Source: an uncultured Bacteroidales bacterium (GTDB lineage: Bacteria; Bacteroidota; Bacteroidia; Bacteroidales; UBA932). Taken from it: 64,000 bases of DNA. Below the pieces are notes generated by a model that saw only the letters and a list, made by a program, of their open reading frames with translations, was not told the origin of the DNA and did no database searches. Numbering within the stretch: the stretch's first letter is position 1; the number at the start of each line of letters is the position of its first letter. This document shows positions 44,871 to 53,082 of the stretch, one piece after another. The stretch lies in contig CALUPB010000001.1 of assembly GCA_944322585.1 (NCBI GenBank), positions 1-64,000 on the forward strand, in the 5' to 3' direction. The position numbers and the translations under genes are program-made.

Positions 44871-47729
44871 TCACAGCCTGCTGATGACGGTCCTGAGCTG
44901 CTCTGAAAGCGAAGTATTGTAGCCCTGCGAATAATAGACCACCCGTCCGAAACTGTCCGCGATGATCACGACCGGAAGCCTCCCGTTCTCCTGCATACAT
45001 CCGTCATAGAGCATTTTCTGTATCTTCCCGTCCGGGTCGGTGCCATATTGCACCTTGGCTATTTCCGACAGATACCCATTCATCCTGACGCATCCTTCAT
45101 CATCAGCACCGAGCACAACGATACTTCTCCCCCACCCGTTCAGGTCATCGGCTGCAGCGGCGAGCTGTCTGAGTGCATGGACGGAAGGTTCGGAGAAATC
45201 CTTTATCAGTGCCATGGCGAAATATCCCCGGCCCGTAGCGGAAAGAATGGTGCGCATCTCCTGTCCGCCTGCCGGAAGGAATGTCTCCTCGGCATTGATA
45301 TTCCCGATGACAGCGATTGTGCCATCCTGCTGTCTCAGAACCAAAGGCACTGTCGTCTCCCTGTCCTTTTCCACATTGAAGAATTCAAGATGGGCCGAGA
45401 CTGTCCCGTCCGCCATCCTTATCCCTGAAGTCAGGAGATAATATCCGGTTTCGGCCGGATACGGTTCCGACAGCAGTTCCTTCCATCCGGCATCCCCGTT
45501 TTCGTCGAACGCAAGGAGCCTTGCACTTCCCCGGTCAATGCGGGAAAGGGTAAAATGTCTGTAGTACAGAGGATCCTTAAGCCATGACACAGGTGTATAC
45601 GTGGACTTTACATAGCCCATGGAAGCCATCGCCGTAGCATCATTCTCTCTGGCGTCCGAGTCCGCCTTGTCATCATGCCCTGTCTTGCAGGCAGTGCCAG
45701 CGCTGTCCGTCCCGTCTGTTTTATCCTTCTTCCCGGATTTGTCACCTTTACCGGCAGCTCCGGAGTCAGCGTCATTTTCCGGCCATACGACATCCACCCA
45801 CCTTCCACAGTCCTGCGGCTGTAGTTTACTGTCCCCTCTATCAGTTCCCTCCACTGTACATCCGCAGACATCCGGAGACTGTATCATGCCATTTTTGCCG
45901 GTTCCCTCAAGGACACACCTGACGGGATCTCTGTACTGCGTCTTGCCCGTCACTTCATCAATCCGGGCCTCGAATCCCATGCTGCGGCATGCAGCCACAA
46001 AGAAAATATCCCTCGAACGGGAATCCGAAATCCTGGAACGCCACACCGTCACCGGAGGTATATATATCCCTTGTGGATTGAGGCTGTCGCAGACCTCGAT
46101 ATTGGCAAGCGTCCAGTCCATAATATGCTCCGGAGTCCAGTCCAAAGAACCCTGCCCCGCTGTCCCATGCTTCCCTGCCGCATGACCGGCCTCTCTCCGC
46201 ACAGCACCTGCAGAAGTGCTCCCTTTCCGGGCACATGCCATAAGACCTTGCCGTATCTCACCGAAATACGGAAGCAGAGGCTCGTACGAGATGCGCGGAC
46301 AGTCCCTGTACGGTCTGAATCCCTCCCCGCAATGAGCCATGGCATCCTCAAGCACGTCAGCCCTGACATCCACCATATCCTTGTCGGAAAGGGAAGCCAG
46401 CAGCGCTCCGGCATCACACATGTTTTCCGCACAGCCTTCTCTTATACGATATGTTTCCCTGAAAGCCAAGACTGCTGCATTCCCTTTCGGACGGGCTGTC
46501 CTGACCGAATCTTCATATGCAAGGCGCAATGCATTCAGACGTACCTGCTCCTCCGTCGCAGTGGACGGGATCGGATTTTCCACGGGAGGAACGATATCGA
46601 AGTCCAGCCCGAACTCCTCCCCCTCCCTGCGGTCGAGGACTATTTCAGTCATTTCGCCCGATGCCTTTGCAATTCCGAACCGTCCGTCCTTGTGTGCCCA
46701 CACAAGCATGTCCCCGATGCCGGTGTCGAGTCCTGCCATCCCGTCAACCCCTGTCACCGTCTTCGCGACCGTATAGAATTCGGCATAGTTGTATATCTTG
46801 AACTCTACCGTTGCCCCGGCCACCGGAAATCCTTGCCCGTCAAGTACCTTTACCGAAGTGCGTCTTGTCGGGATATAGCTTTTTATGACATTGATTTCAG
46901 TAAACGAATGCGTCCTCCTTATGACATCTTCCGGCCCGCTGTAATCCCCGAACGCAAGAGTATGAAGCAGCATGGCCCTCGAAACAGGGGCATTGAACCA
47001 TGCGAGATTGAGGACAGGTTCGGGTTCGCAGGCCCCCATGAAATGCCATCCGCCATCTACAAAGACCTCGACCCAGGCATGGTTGTCATCGGTATGCGCC
47101 CAACGCGGGGTATAGACCTGTCTTGCCGGGATACCTGCCGCACGCAAGGCCGCAACGGCAAGCACGGATTCCTCACCGCACCTGCCCAACCCTCCGGCAA
47201 TCGTGCCCGTAGGAGGCAGCGTCCTGGCATCAGAAGGGGCATATGTCGCCATTTCATGACACCAGTGGTTGATTTCCAGGGCGGCCTCCTCTATCGTCAT
47301 GCCTTTCACCCTTGCACACAGGTCATCGGCATAAATCGTCCTGAAATCATCCAGAGCCTCGTTATTGACCCTGACAGGCAATACGAAATGCCTGAACTCA
47401 CGCTCCGGAATTTTCCACCCGGCATTCCTACGCACTTCCAAGGCCTTACGCACATTATCCACCCAATATCCGAAAGAATATCCGGTCATGTCCGGAAGAG
47501 GCATTGCACTGTAAAGAAATGCCAGATATTCCTTCTCCTCTGCCGTAAGCCCGGCATCTCCCGTCCGGTCTATACCGTCCCTTACGTATTCCGGCAAAGA
47601 GGCCTTGACCGTCTCCCACCTGTCACCTGCATCCCCGCAGTCTGCTCTGTCCGGAGCGGCATGCACCGGAAACACACAGGTCATGACTGCCACAATGGCT
47701 GTCAGCATATACATCGTCAAATATTGCAT
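44871..47729 (-). CDS. Large exported transglutaminase-like protein with a thioredoxin-like C-terminal region
   Basis: A 952-residue protein with a signal peptide (LTAIVAVMTCVFPVHA). A transglutaminase-like core lies at about residues 150-260: GRCGEESV (Cys184), DDNHAWVEVFVDGGWH (His217, Asp225). Then come a carboxypeptidase-regulatory-like beta domain (SVKVLDGQGFPVAGATVEFKI, about 290-380), helical and beta regions, a second beta-rich part, a low-complexity Asp/Lys/Gly linker (about 655-705), and a C-terminal region resembling TlpA-like thioredoxin folds without the CxxC motif (VVIIADSFGRVVYYSQGYN). Similar multi-domain proteins occur in Bacteroidales; the substrate is unknown. It lies downstream of the tRNA-Lys pair on the same strand. 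Confidence 0.75.
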   Translation of the reverse strand: MQYLTMYMLTAIVAVMTCVFPVHAAPDRADCGDAGDRWETVKASLPEYVRDGIDRTGDAGLTAEEKEYLAFLYSAMPLPDMTGYSFGYWVDNVRKALEVRRNAGWKIPEREFRHFVLPVRVNNEALDDFRTIYADDLCARVKGMTIEEAALEINHWCHEMATYAPSDARTLPPTGTIAGGLGRCGEESVLAVAALRAAGIPARQVYTPRWAHTDDNHAWVEVFVDGGWHFMGACEPEPVLNLAWFNAPVSRAMLLHTLAFGDYSGPEDVIRRTHSFTEINVIKSYIPTRRTSVKVLDGQGFPVAGATVEFKIYNYAEFYTVAKTVTGVDGMAGLDTGIGDMLVWAHKDGRFGIAKASGEMTEIVLDRREGEEFGLDFDIVPPVENPIPSTATEEQVRLNALRLAYEDSVRTARPKGNAAVLAFRETYRIREGCAENMCDAGALLASLSDKDMVDVRADVLEDAMAHCGEGFRPYRDCPRISYEPLLPYFGEIRQGLMACARKGSTSAGAVRREAGHAAGKHGTAGQGSLDWTPEHIMDWTLANIEVCDSLNPQGIYIPPVTVWRSRISDSRSRDIFFVAACRSMGFEARIDEVTGKTQYRDPVRCVLEGTGKNGMIQSPDVCGCTVEGTDRGDSKLQPQDCGRWVDVVWPENDADSGAAGKGDKSGKKDKTDGTDSAGTACKTGHDDKADSDARENDATAMASMGYVKSTYTPVSWLKDPLYYRHFTLSRIDRGSARLLAFDENGDAGWKELLSEPYPAETGYYLLTSGIRMADGTVSAHLEFFNVEKDRETTVPLVLRQQDGTIAVIGNINAEETFLPAGGQEMRTILSATGRGYFAMALIKDFSEPSVHALRQLAAAADDLNGWGRSIVVLGADDEGCVRMNGYLSEIAKVQYGTDPDGKIQKMLYDGCMQENGRLPVVIIADSFGRVVYYSQGYNTSLSEQLRTVISRL

Positions 47730-47788
47730 CGTATATATAAAATTTAAGGCTAACCCAGCTCACACCACTGAATTAGCCTTTAAAAACG

Positions 47789-47861
47789 TGCTCCCTCAGG
47801 GGCTCGAACCCTGGACCCCAACATTAAGAGTGTCGTGCTCTACCAACTGAGCTAAGGAAGC
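47789..47861 (-). tRNA. tRNA-Lys (anticodon CTT)
   Basis: A 73-base cloverleaf on the minus strand: acceptor GCTTCCT/AGGGAGC (one T-G), D stem GCTC/GAGC, anticodon stem CGACA/TGTTG with loop CTCTTAA, T stem CAGGG/CCCTG, discriminator A. Confidence 0.95.
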
Positions 47862-47887
47862 ATGTATTTCAATATGTTGTCGTTCTG

Positions 47888-47960
47888 TGATCCGTTTGGG
47901 GCTCGAACCCAAGACCCCAACATTAAAAGTGTTGTGCTCTACCTGCTGAGCTAACGGATC
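47888..47960 (-). tRNA. tRNA-Lys (anticodon TTT)
   Basis: A 73-base cloverleaf on the minus strand: acceptor GATCCGT/ACGGATC, D stem GCTC/GAGC, anticodon stem CAACA/TGTTG with loop CTTTTAA, T stem TTGGG/CCCAA, discriminator A. It is the first of the pair, 26 bases before tRNA-Lys(CTT). Confidence 0.95.
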
Positions 47961-48014
47961 AATCCTTAGTCCGAACCGGAACAGCTTTTGAGGGCTGTTT
48001 CCTAAAACGGATTG

Positions 48015-48047
48015 CAAAGGTATACCTTTCCCTCCAATTATCCAAAT
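48015..48047 (-). promoter_or_regulatory. Promoter of the tRNA-Lys pair
   Basis: On the minus strand TTTG (48047-48044) and TACCTTTG (48022-48015) are 21 bp apart, with the first tRNA starting 54 bases further on. Confidence 0.8.
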
Positions 48048-48122
48048 CTTTTTTCTCAAAAAGCACGAAAAATTTTAAAATTTCCCGGCGATGAAGTCAT
48101 TCCCGACAGCCAAGAGACTGAT

Positions 48123-49226
48123 TCACAGCAAACCTTCGGTAAGTTCTTTCAATATCAGGCTCTCTGAAGACTGTACCCAGGACACGAACTCATTATTAGG
48201 CATGAAATTTTCCGCAAAATCAAGCAGAGCCGACAGGTCGAACCTTCGGGCAGAAATTCCGGCGCCGTTTCTCTTGGCATCGAATGCATTGATTTCCTGC
48301 TCTATATGCGAAGGCACCATAAGGATAGGCTTCCCGAGATACATGGCTTCGCAGACGGACTCGAAACCGGCCGTACTCGCATACGCCCTGCATCCGGCCA
48401 TCTGTTTCAGAAATTCCTTGTCATCTATCAGATAGAATGACAACGTATCGTCAATTTTCTTCACCTGTCCCTCGGACCATCTGTCCCAGAAGAACTTCAG
48501 GCTGATTTCCGGATGACGGGCATGCCACTCCAGTACATCTTCCGAAAACCCGGAATTCAGCATGTATCCGAGGATATAGTCCCCGTCCGACATCCCTGAG
48601 CCGGGGCTGCCGTCGGGATTCCGCAAGGAAAGGACTTCAGTCCTCAACAGCGGAGGCACGACCCTGATCCGCCTGTCCATATCGTCAGGCATTCTGTTGA
48701 ACGACAAAGCAAGAAGCTTTTTCGAGCCGTACGAATTGATCCGCGACAATATGTTCAGTCCCTCATGTCCGGGATACTTTCCGAGAGGAATCCCGAAATC
48801 CCTGTGCAGGAACAGATACTGGTGTCCGATACTGACACAAGGCACCCTGAGCCTGTGACCCATATAGGTGAGACCGACAAGAAGCTCGTAAAAGTTGACG
48901 ACCACATCGGCACCGGAGGAAAGTATCTGTCTGCGTATTCTCCTTATGCTCGGGAAATATCTCACGAATGCGAATATATTGTAAAGCACCGTGCCGAACA
49001 TGTTGGGTTTCCTGTTTCTGTGGGACGGACGGAAATTCATGCTGGTGTATTCCATTACATCCGCGGATACGGAACGGAGGAAGAATTCAGGTATCTTGCG
49101 TGTCGCACTCGTGCCGACCATGATACCGACGACCTCATGACCGTTTCTCAGGAGCATTTTCTCCAGAGTCATGGCCTGTGTCATGTGCCCGCGGCCTTCT
49201 CCCTGAACTATGAACAGATATTTCAT
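48123..49226 (-). CDS. Glycosyltransferase, GT-B fold (MurG-like)
   Basis: A 367-residue protein starting MKYLFIVQGEGRGHMTQAMTLEKML, with a glycine-rich N-terminal loop as in GT28/GT1 enzymes. The C-terminal nucleotide-sugar site is GCRAYASTAGFESVCEAMYLGKPILMVPSHIEQEINAF. The family is common in Bacteroidetes beside an LpxH-like phosphoesterase. It is probably a membrane-associated enzyme of glycolipid or envelope glycan synthesis. The start codon lies one base after the stop of the upstream gene, so the two are coupled. Confidence 0.85.
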   Translation of the reverse strand: MKYLFIVQGEGRGHMTQAMTLEKMLLRNGHEVVGIMVGTSATRKIPEFFLRSVSADVMEYTSMNFRPSHRNRKPNMFGTVLYNIFAFVRYFPSIRRIRRQILSSGADVVVNFYELLVGLTYMGHRLRVPCVSIGHQYLFLHRDFGIPLGKYPGHEGLNILSRINSYGSKKLLALSFNRMPDDMDRRIRVVPPLLRTEVLSLRNPDGSPGSGMSDGDYILGYMLNSGFSEDVLEWHARHPEISLKFFWDRWSEGQVKKIDDTLSFYLIDDKEFLKQMAGCRAYASTAGFESVCEAMYLGKPILMVPSHIEQEINAFDAKRNGAGISARRFDLSALLDFAENFMPNNEFVSWVQSSESLILKELTEGLL

Positions 49227-49227
49227 C

Positions 49228-49977
49228 TCAAAATCTCCTTATTGTCCAGTTACCGTCATCGTCCTCGACAAGGGCCGAGAGGGATTCCACCCAGTCTCCC
49301 GAGTTGAGATACCTTACCCCTCCTATCATCCTGTCCTCGGGACAGTGCGTATGACCGCATATGACCCCGTCGCATTTATGCGATCTTGCCACATCCACGA
49401 CCATGTCCTCGAAATCGGACATGGAAGATACGGCCTTTTTCACTTTCTGCTTGATTGCAGCCGAAAACGAATAGTAAGGTTTCCCCCTCCAGGACCTGTA
49501 CCGGTTGTAAAGCTGGTTCAGTCTGAGCAGGATCCTGTATCCGAGATCCCCGAGCTTCGCAAGCCATTTCATGTTGGAAGAGATATTGTCGAAGATATCC
49601 CCGTGCGTCACGAAATACCTGTGGCTGCCGCTCTGCAGTATATAGTCCCTGACAATGGATATGCTGGAAAACGAAAGGGGAACCACATAATCGAAGAATG
49701 CGTCATGGTTTCCCACCACATACACGACTTCCGTCCCTTCCTTCTCCATCATCTTCATGATTATTTTCAGAAGCTTTGTGTATTCCGGTTTCCATCTGCT
49801 GTCACTTGATTTGCGGAACTGCCACCCGTCGATTATGTCCCCGTTCAGGATAAGCCTGTCGCAATTGACAGAGCTCAGGAATTCGCTCACCTGCAATGCC
49901 TTGGACTGCTTGTAACCGAGATGGATATCTGAAACGACCACCGTCCTGTAATGTATGCGCTGCTGTTCCGTATTCAT
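49228..49977 (-). CDS. LpxH-like calcineurin-type phosphoesterase
   Basis: A 249-residue metallophosphoesterase with all five motifs: VVSDIHLG, LNGDIIDGW, VVGNHD, FVTHGDIFD and ICGHTHCPE. This group is annotated as UDP-2,3-diacylglucosamine diphosphatase, the lipid A precursor enzyme, but the Bacteroidetes forms flanking glycosyltransferases could act on other lipids or nucleotide sugars. Start ATG 49975-49977 overlaps the stop of manC by 4 bases. Confidence 0.85.
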   Translation of the reverse strand: MNTEQQRIHYRTVVVSDIHLGYKQSKALQVSEFLSSVNCDRLILNGDIIDGWQFRKSSDSRWKPEYTKLLKIIMKMMEKEGTEVVYVVGNHDAFFDYVVPLSFSSISIVRDYILQSGSHRYFVTHGDIFDNISSNMKWLAKLGDLGYRILLRLNQLYNRYRSWRGKPYYSFSAAIKQKVKKAVSSMSDFEDMVVDVARSHKCDGVICGHTHCPEDRMIGGVRYLNSGDWVESLSALVEDDDGNWTIRRF

Positions 49978-51023
49978 TTTTTCAATGCTGAAAATTCCTT
50001 TATGCGCTGCTCTTCCGACAGCCTGCATACAAGCATATTGTCCCCTCTTCGTGCAATTATATACCCGTCAAGACCTTCCGCCACGACCGTGCCTCCGCCT
50101 TCAGCATGGACAATACAGTTGCTGCATCCGAACAGTCTCACATCCTCCCCGACCGAAGCATTGCCCGCAGCATCCTGTGCCATGTGCGACCTCACCGCCC
50201 CCCAGCTGCCGAGGTCGCTCCAACCGGGATTGTCAGGTATCACATATATGTCATCCGACCTTTCCATAACTGCATAGTCTATGGAAATCCTGTCGCATCG
50301 GGGAAAAAGTCTCGACAGTTCGGCCGCTTCCCTGTCGGAATAGAATGACGGGGCCAGTTCATCCATTATACCGGCTATCTGCGGAGCGAACCGTCTCATC
50401 TGCACACTGACTGTCTCCGCATTCCACACGAATATCCCCGCATTCCAGAAAAATCCGCCTTCATCAAGATACGCCCGGGCTGTCGCGAGGTCGGGTTTTT
50501 CCCTGAAACCGGACACTTTGCTGATTTCACCCTCCGCGGCACCTGCAGCATGGATATAGCCGTACCCTGTCTCCGGCCGTGCCGGAGTGATTCCCATAGT
50601 GACGATGCTCCCGCTGCTTTCCGTAAAGTCGAGAGCCTTGCGTACGTCGGAAACGAATTTTTCCCTGTCCATGACAATGGCATCGGACGGCGTGACCACG
50701 ATGTTCGCTTCCGGATGCCTTGCCGCTATCTTCCAGCAGGCATACGCTATGCACGGAGCCGTATTGCGAGGCTCCGGTTCGGCAAGTATATTGTCGGACG
50801 GTATATCCGGCAACTGGGCCTTTACCGTACCGACATATTTCCCGGACGTCACCACCCAGAAATTCTGCACCGGACATATTCCGCTGAAACGCTCTACCGT
50901 CAGCTGAATCAAAGATTTTCCCACGCCGAGAACATCGATGAACTGCTTCGGCATGCCGGGCGTGCTCACAGGCCAGAGCCTGCTCCCTATACCGCCAGCC
51001 ATGATCACTACATGAGTATCCAT
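49974..51023 (-). CDS. manC: Mannose-1-phosphate guanylyltransferase
   Basis: A 349-residue nucleotidyltransferase: AGGIGSRLWPVSTPGMPKQF is the GTP-binding and activating loop, LAEPEPRNTAPCIAYA and VTPSDAIV follow, and GYGYI and FREKPD form the sugar pocket. It makes GDP-mannose for mannosylated glycans. It has no PMI domain (the longer ManC type does). The start at ATG 51021-51023 is the family start. TTATCA N7 TGATAA (51053-51071) lies 30 bases upstream and could be a regulator site. Confidence 0.92.
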   Translation of the reverse strand: MDTHVVIMAGGIGSRLWPVSTPGMPKQFIDVLGVGKSLIQLTVERFSGICPVQNFWVVTSGKYVGTVKAQLPDIPSDNILAEPEPRNTAPCIAYACWKIAARHPEANIVVTPSDAIVMDREKFVSDVRKALDFTESSGSIVTMGITPARPETGYGYIHAAGAAEGEISKVSGFREKPDLATARAYLDEGGFFWNAGIFVWNAETVSVQMRRFAPQIAGIMDELAPSFYSDREAAELSRLFPRCDRISIDYAVMERSDDIYVIPDNPGWSDLGSWGAVRSHMAQDAAGNASVGEDVRLFGCSNCIVHAEGGGTVVAEGLDGYIIARRGDNMLVCRLSEEQRIKEFSALKK

Positions 51024-51113
51024 ACCGATAAAATCTGATACAGACCGTAAAGTTATCAAATTTTATGATAAGTGGAAATTGTCAGGACACTTTATGCCAT
51101 TCCACGGATGGAA

Positions 51114-52130
51114 TCACCGGCGGCACATCCCTTCATGCCGGAACCATGAAACAGCCTCACCGACAGCCTCTTCCACCGGACGGCAACGCACACCGAGATC
51201 GACGGCGGCATCTGTCATGACATAATAGTTGCCCGTGCACAGAAGACGCATATTGACCTGCGAGAGTTCAGTCCTTACCCCGAACGTACCGTGCATCCAG
51301 TCTCCGAGCAGTCCGGCAGCCATCATGACAGGCTCCGGCAGACAGACACGCAGGGATCTGACTCCGGTACACTCCGCGAGAAGTCTGTAGAATTCCCTGT
51401 ATGAAAGATTTTCGCCCGCAACAATATACTCCTTGCCCGGCACGCCTTTTACGAGAGCGCTCACTGCCGCAGCCGCCACATCCTGCACGGGGACGAAATT
51501 CTTGCCTCCGGGAGGGCAGAACACTATCCTTCTGCGGTATCCTATCAGTATTATACGGCCTGAACCGGGCTTGGAATCATACGGACCTATCATGAACGTA
51601 GGGCAGAGTGTCACTATTTCCATCCTGTCCCTGAATTCCCTGACAACCTGCCGGGCCCTTGCCTTGCTCATAGCATATCCGGAGGAAGTAAACGGAGGCA
51701 TGGTCGGACAGGAGCCGTCCCCGGGACGGTCTTTCGTGCCGTATCCGAATATGTTTGCACTGGAGATGTACACGACCCGGCGGATACCGAGGCTTGCCGC
51801 CGTATCCAGAAGATTGTGCAGAGCAATGACATTGACACGGCTGTACTCTTCCTCGGAAGCGTTCTGTGACGTGCAGGCAGCACAGTGGATAACGGCGCTG
51901 CACCCTTCCATTGCGTCCGCAAGCACAGTCACGTCGGTAAAATCACCCTCATACAGGCTGATACGGTCAGAGGCTATCCCCCTGTAGGATGCCCTGCGAC
52001 GCAGCAGTCCCCTGACTTCATATCCGGCCGCAGCAAGTGCGTGTGCGGTATTGGTCCCGAGCAGACCGTTCATTCCCGTAACAAGTACCCTGCCCCTGTA
52101 TCTGTCACTATTCATATAAAGCTCTTTCAT
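51114..52130 (-). CDS. NAD-dependent epimerase/dehydratase (extended SDR)
   Basis: A 338-residue extended SDR: VLVTGMNGLLGTNTAHAL is the NAD-binding site, YISSANIFGYG holds the catalytic Ser, and YAMSKARARQVV the YxxxK. It resembles HpnA/dihydroflavonol-reductase or 3-beta-hydroxysteroid-dehydrogenase-like members, which reduce or oxidise sugars or lipids. The ATG overlaps the stop of the SDR gene upstream by 4 bases, so both probably act in the same pathway. Confidence 0.85.
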   Translation of the reverse strand: MKELYMNSDRYRGRVLVTGMNGLLGTNTAHALAAAGYEVRGLLRRRASYRGIASDRISLYEGDFTDVTVLADAMEGCSAVIHCAACTSQNASEEEYSRVNVIALHNLLDTAASLGIRRVVYISSANIFGYGTKDRPGDGSCPTMPPFTSSGYAMSKARARQVVREFRDRMEIVTLCPTFMIGPYDSKPGSGRIILIGYRRRIVFCPPGGKNFVPVQDVAAAAVSALVKGVPGKEYIVAGENLSYREFYRLLAECTGVRSLRVCLPEPVMMAAGLLGDWMHGTFGVRTELSQVNMRLLCTGNYYVMTDAAVDLGVRCRPVEEAVGEAVSWFRHEGMCRR

Positions 52131-52990
52131 ATTCTGTTGTCCTCATCAAGCTCACGGGAAACCACCCGCGACACAAGAGGAAGCCTTACACACGAAGGGA
52201 CGATGTCCGCAAGCAGTTTGTACATTCTGTTCATCCAACCGGGAATTATGACATCTTTCCCCGAGAACATGCCGTCTATACCGATTCTCGCCACCGTTTC
52301 AGGAGAAAGCAGCCCTATCTTTCCGAACAGGCCCTGCCTCTCTATCCTCGCCGTCACATCCCGGTTTGTCTTCATCGGTCCCGGGAGTATCGTACTGACA
52401 CTTACCCCGGTACCCCGGAGTTCTTCCCTGAGGCCTCTCGTAAAATCATATACGAAACGCTTCGAAGCCGGATAAATGGTCTTGAATCCGATGGGTGACA
52501 GCGCTGCCATGCTGGACACATTGAGTATATACCCGCCATTCCCTCCGGAAATGTTCGGGAGCAGCGCCCTGGTCATCATAGTCACCGATGTCACATTCAG
52601 ATCGATTATATTCTCCAGATATTCATAACTGCTGTCCCCGAGCCGCTGTGTCCCGCCGGCACCGACATTATTGACAAGGACGGAGACCGCATATTTCCGG
52701 TTTATTTCCCTGCAAAGATCCAGCAGCCCGTCCCTGTCCCTCATGTCCGTCCCGAATGCAATGCTGCGTGTCCCGAGTCCGGATGCCATCCTTGCCACAT
52801 TCTCGACTCCCGACCCGGGAAGTGAAAGCAGAATGGTGTCAATACCCCTCCGTGCCAGTTCAAGGGCAAAACATCTTCCCAGACCGGAGCTTGCACCCGT
52901 CACTACGGCATAACCTCCGACGAGGGCCGGCATGCCGGCTCTTATGGCTTCATTGCCCGTATCATCCGTTTTCCTGTCCATCAATTCCAT
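52127..52990 (-). CDS. Short-chain dehydrogenase (ketoreductase-like, possible 3-ketosphinganine reductase)
   Basis: A 287-residue classical SDR: TGASSGLGRCFALELARRG, NNVGAGG (variant of NNAG), LNVSSMAA and YPASKRF (YxxxK). The extended C-terminus (GMFSGKDVIIPGWMNRMYKLLADIVPSC) has a hydrophobic patch suited to membrane association, as in very-long-chain ketoacyl or 3-ketosphinganine reductases. Bacteroidales make sphingolipids, so that role is possible, but no serine palmitoyltransferase gene is in the window. It is the first gene of the coupled SDR/epimerase pair. Confidence 0.8.
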   Translation of the reverse strand: MELMDRKTDDTGNEAIRAGMPALVGGYAVVTGASSGLGRCFALELARRGIDTILLSLPGSGVENVARMASGLGTRSIAFGTDMRDRDGLLDLCREINRKYAVSVLVNNVGAGGTQRLGDSSYEYLENIIDLNVTSVTMMTRALLPNISGGNGGYILNVSSMAALSPIGFKTIYPASKRFVYDFTRGLREELRGTGVSVSTILPGPMKTNRDVTARIERQGLFGKIGLLSPETVARIGIDGMFSGKDVIIPGWMNRMYKLLADIVPSCVRLPLVSRVVSRELDEDNRI

Positions 52991-53035
52991 TGCGCGAACC
53001 GTTTATTTGTAACGGACATGACCTGTCCTGACGGG

Positions 53036-53077
53036 TTCCATACTATTGTACAAGTAAGTTTCCATACTATCGTACAA
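53036..53077. repeat. Two 18-bp direct repeats upstream of the SDR/epimerase genes
   Basis: TTCCATACTATTGTACAA (53036-53053) and TTCCATACTATCGTACAA (53060-53077) differ at one base and are 24 bp apart. They lie 46-87 bases before the SDR start codon, in the promoter region, between it and the stop of the gene upstream. No clear -7 element is visible after them. Confidence 0.65.
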
Positions 53078-53082
53078 AAGTG

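Noticed and set aside
46071-47747. A 558-codon open frame on the + strand opposite the transglutaminase-like gene
   Set aside because: It is antisense to a gene with a clear signal peptide and catalytic motifs, and its translation is rich in Arg, Cys and His with no family resemblance.
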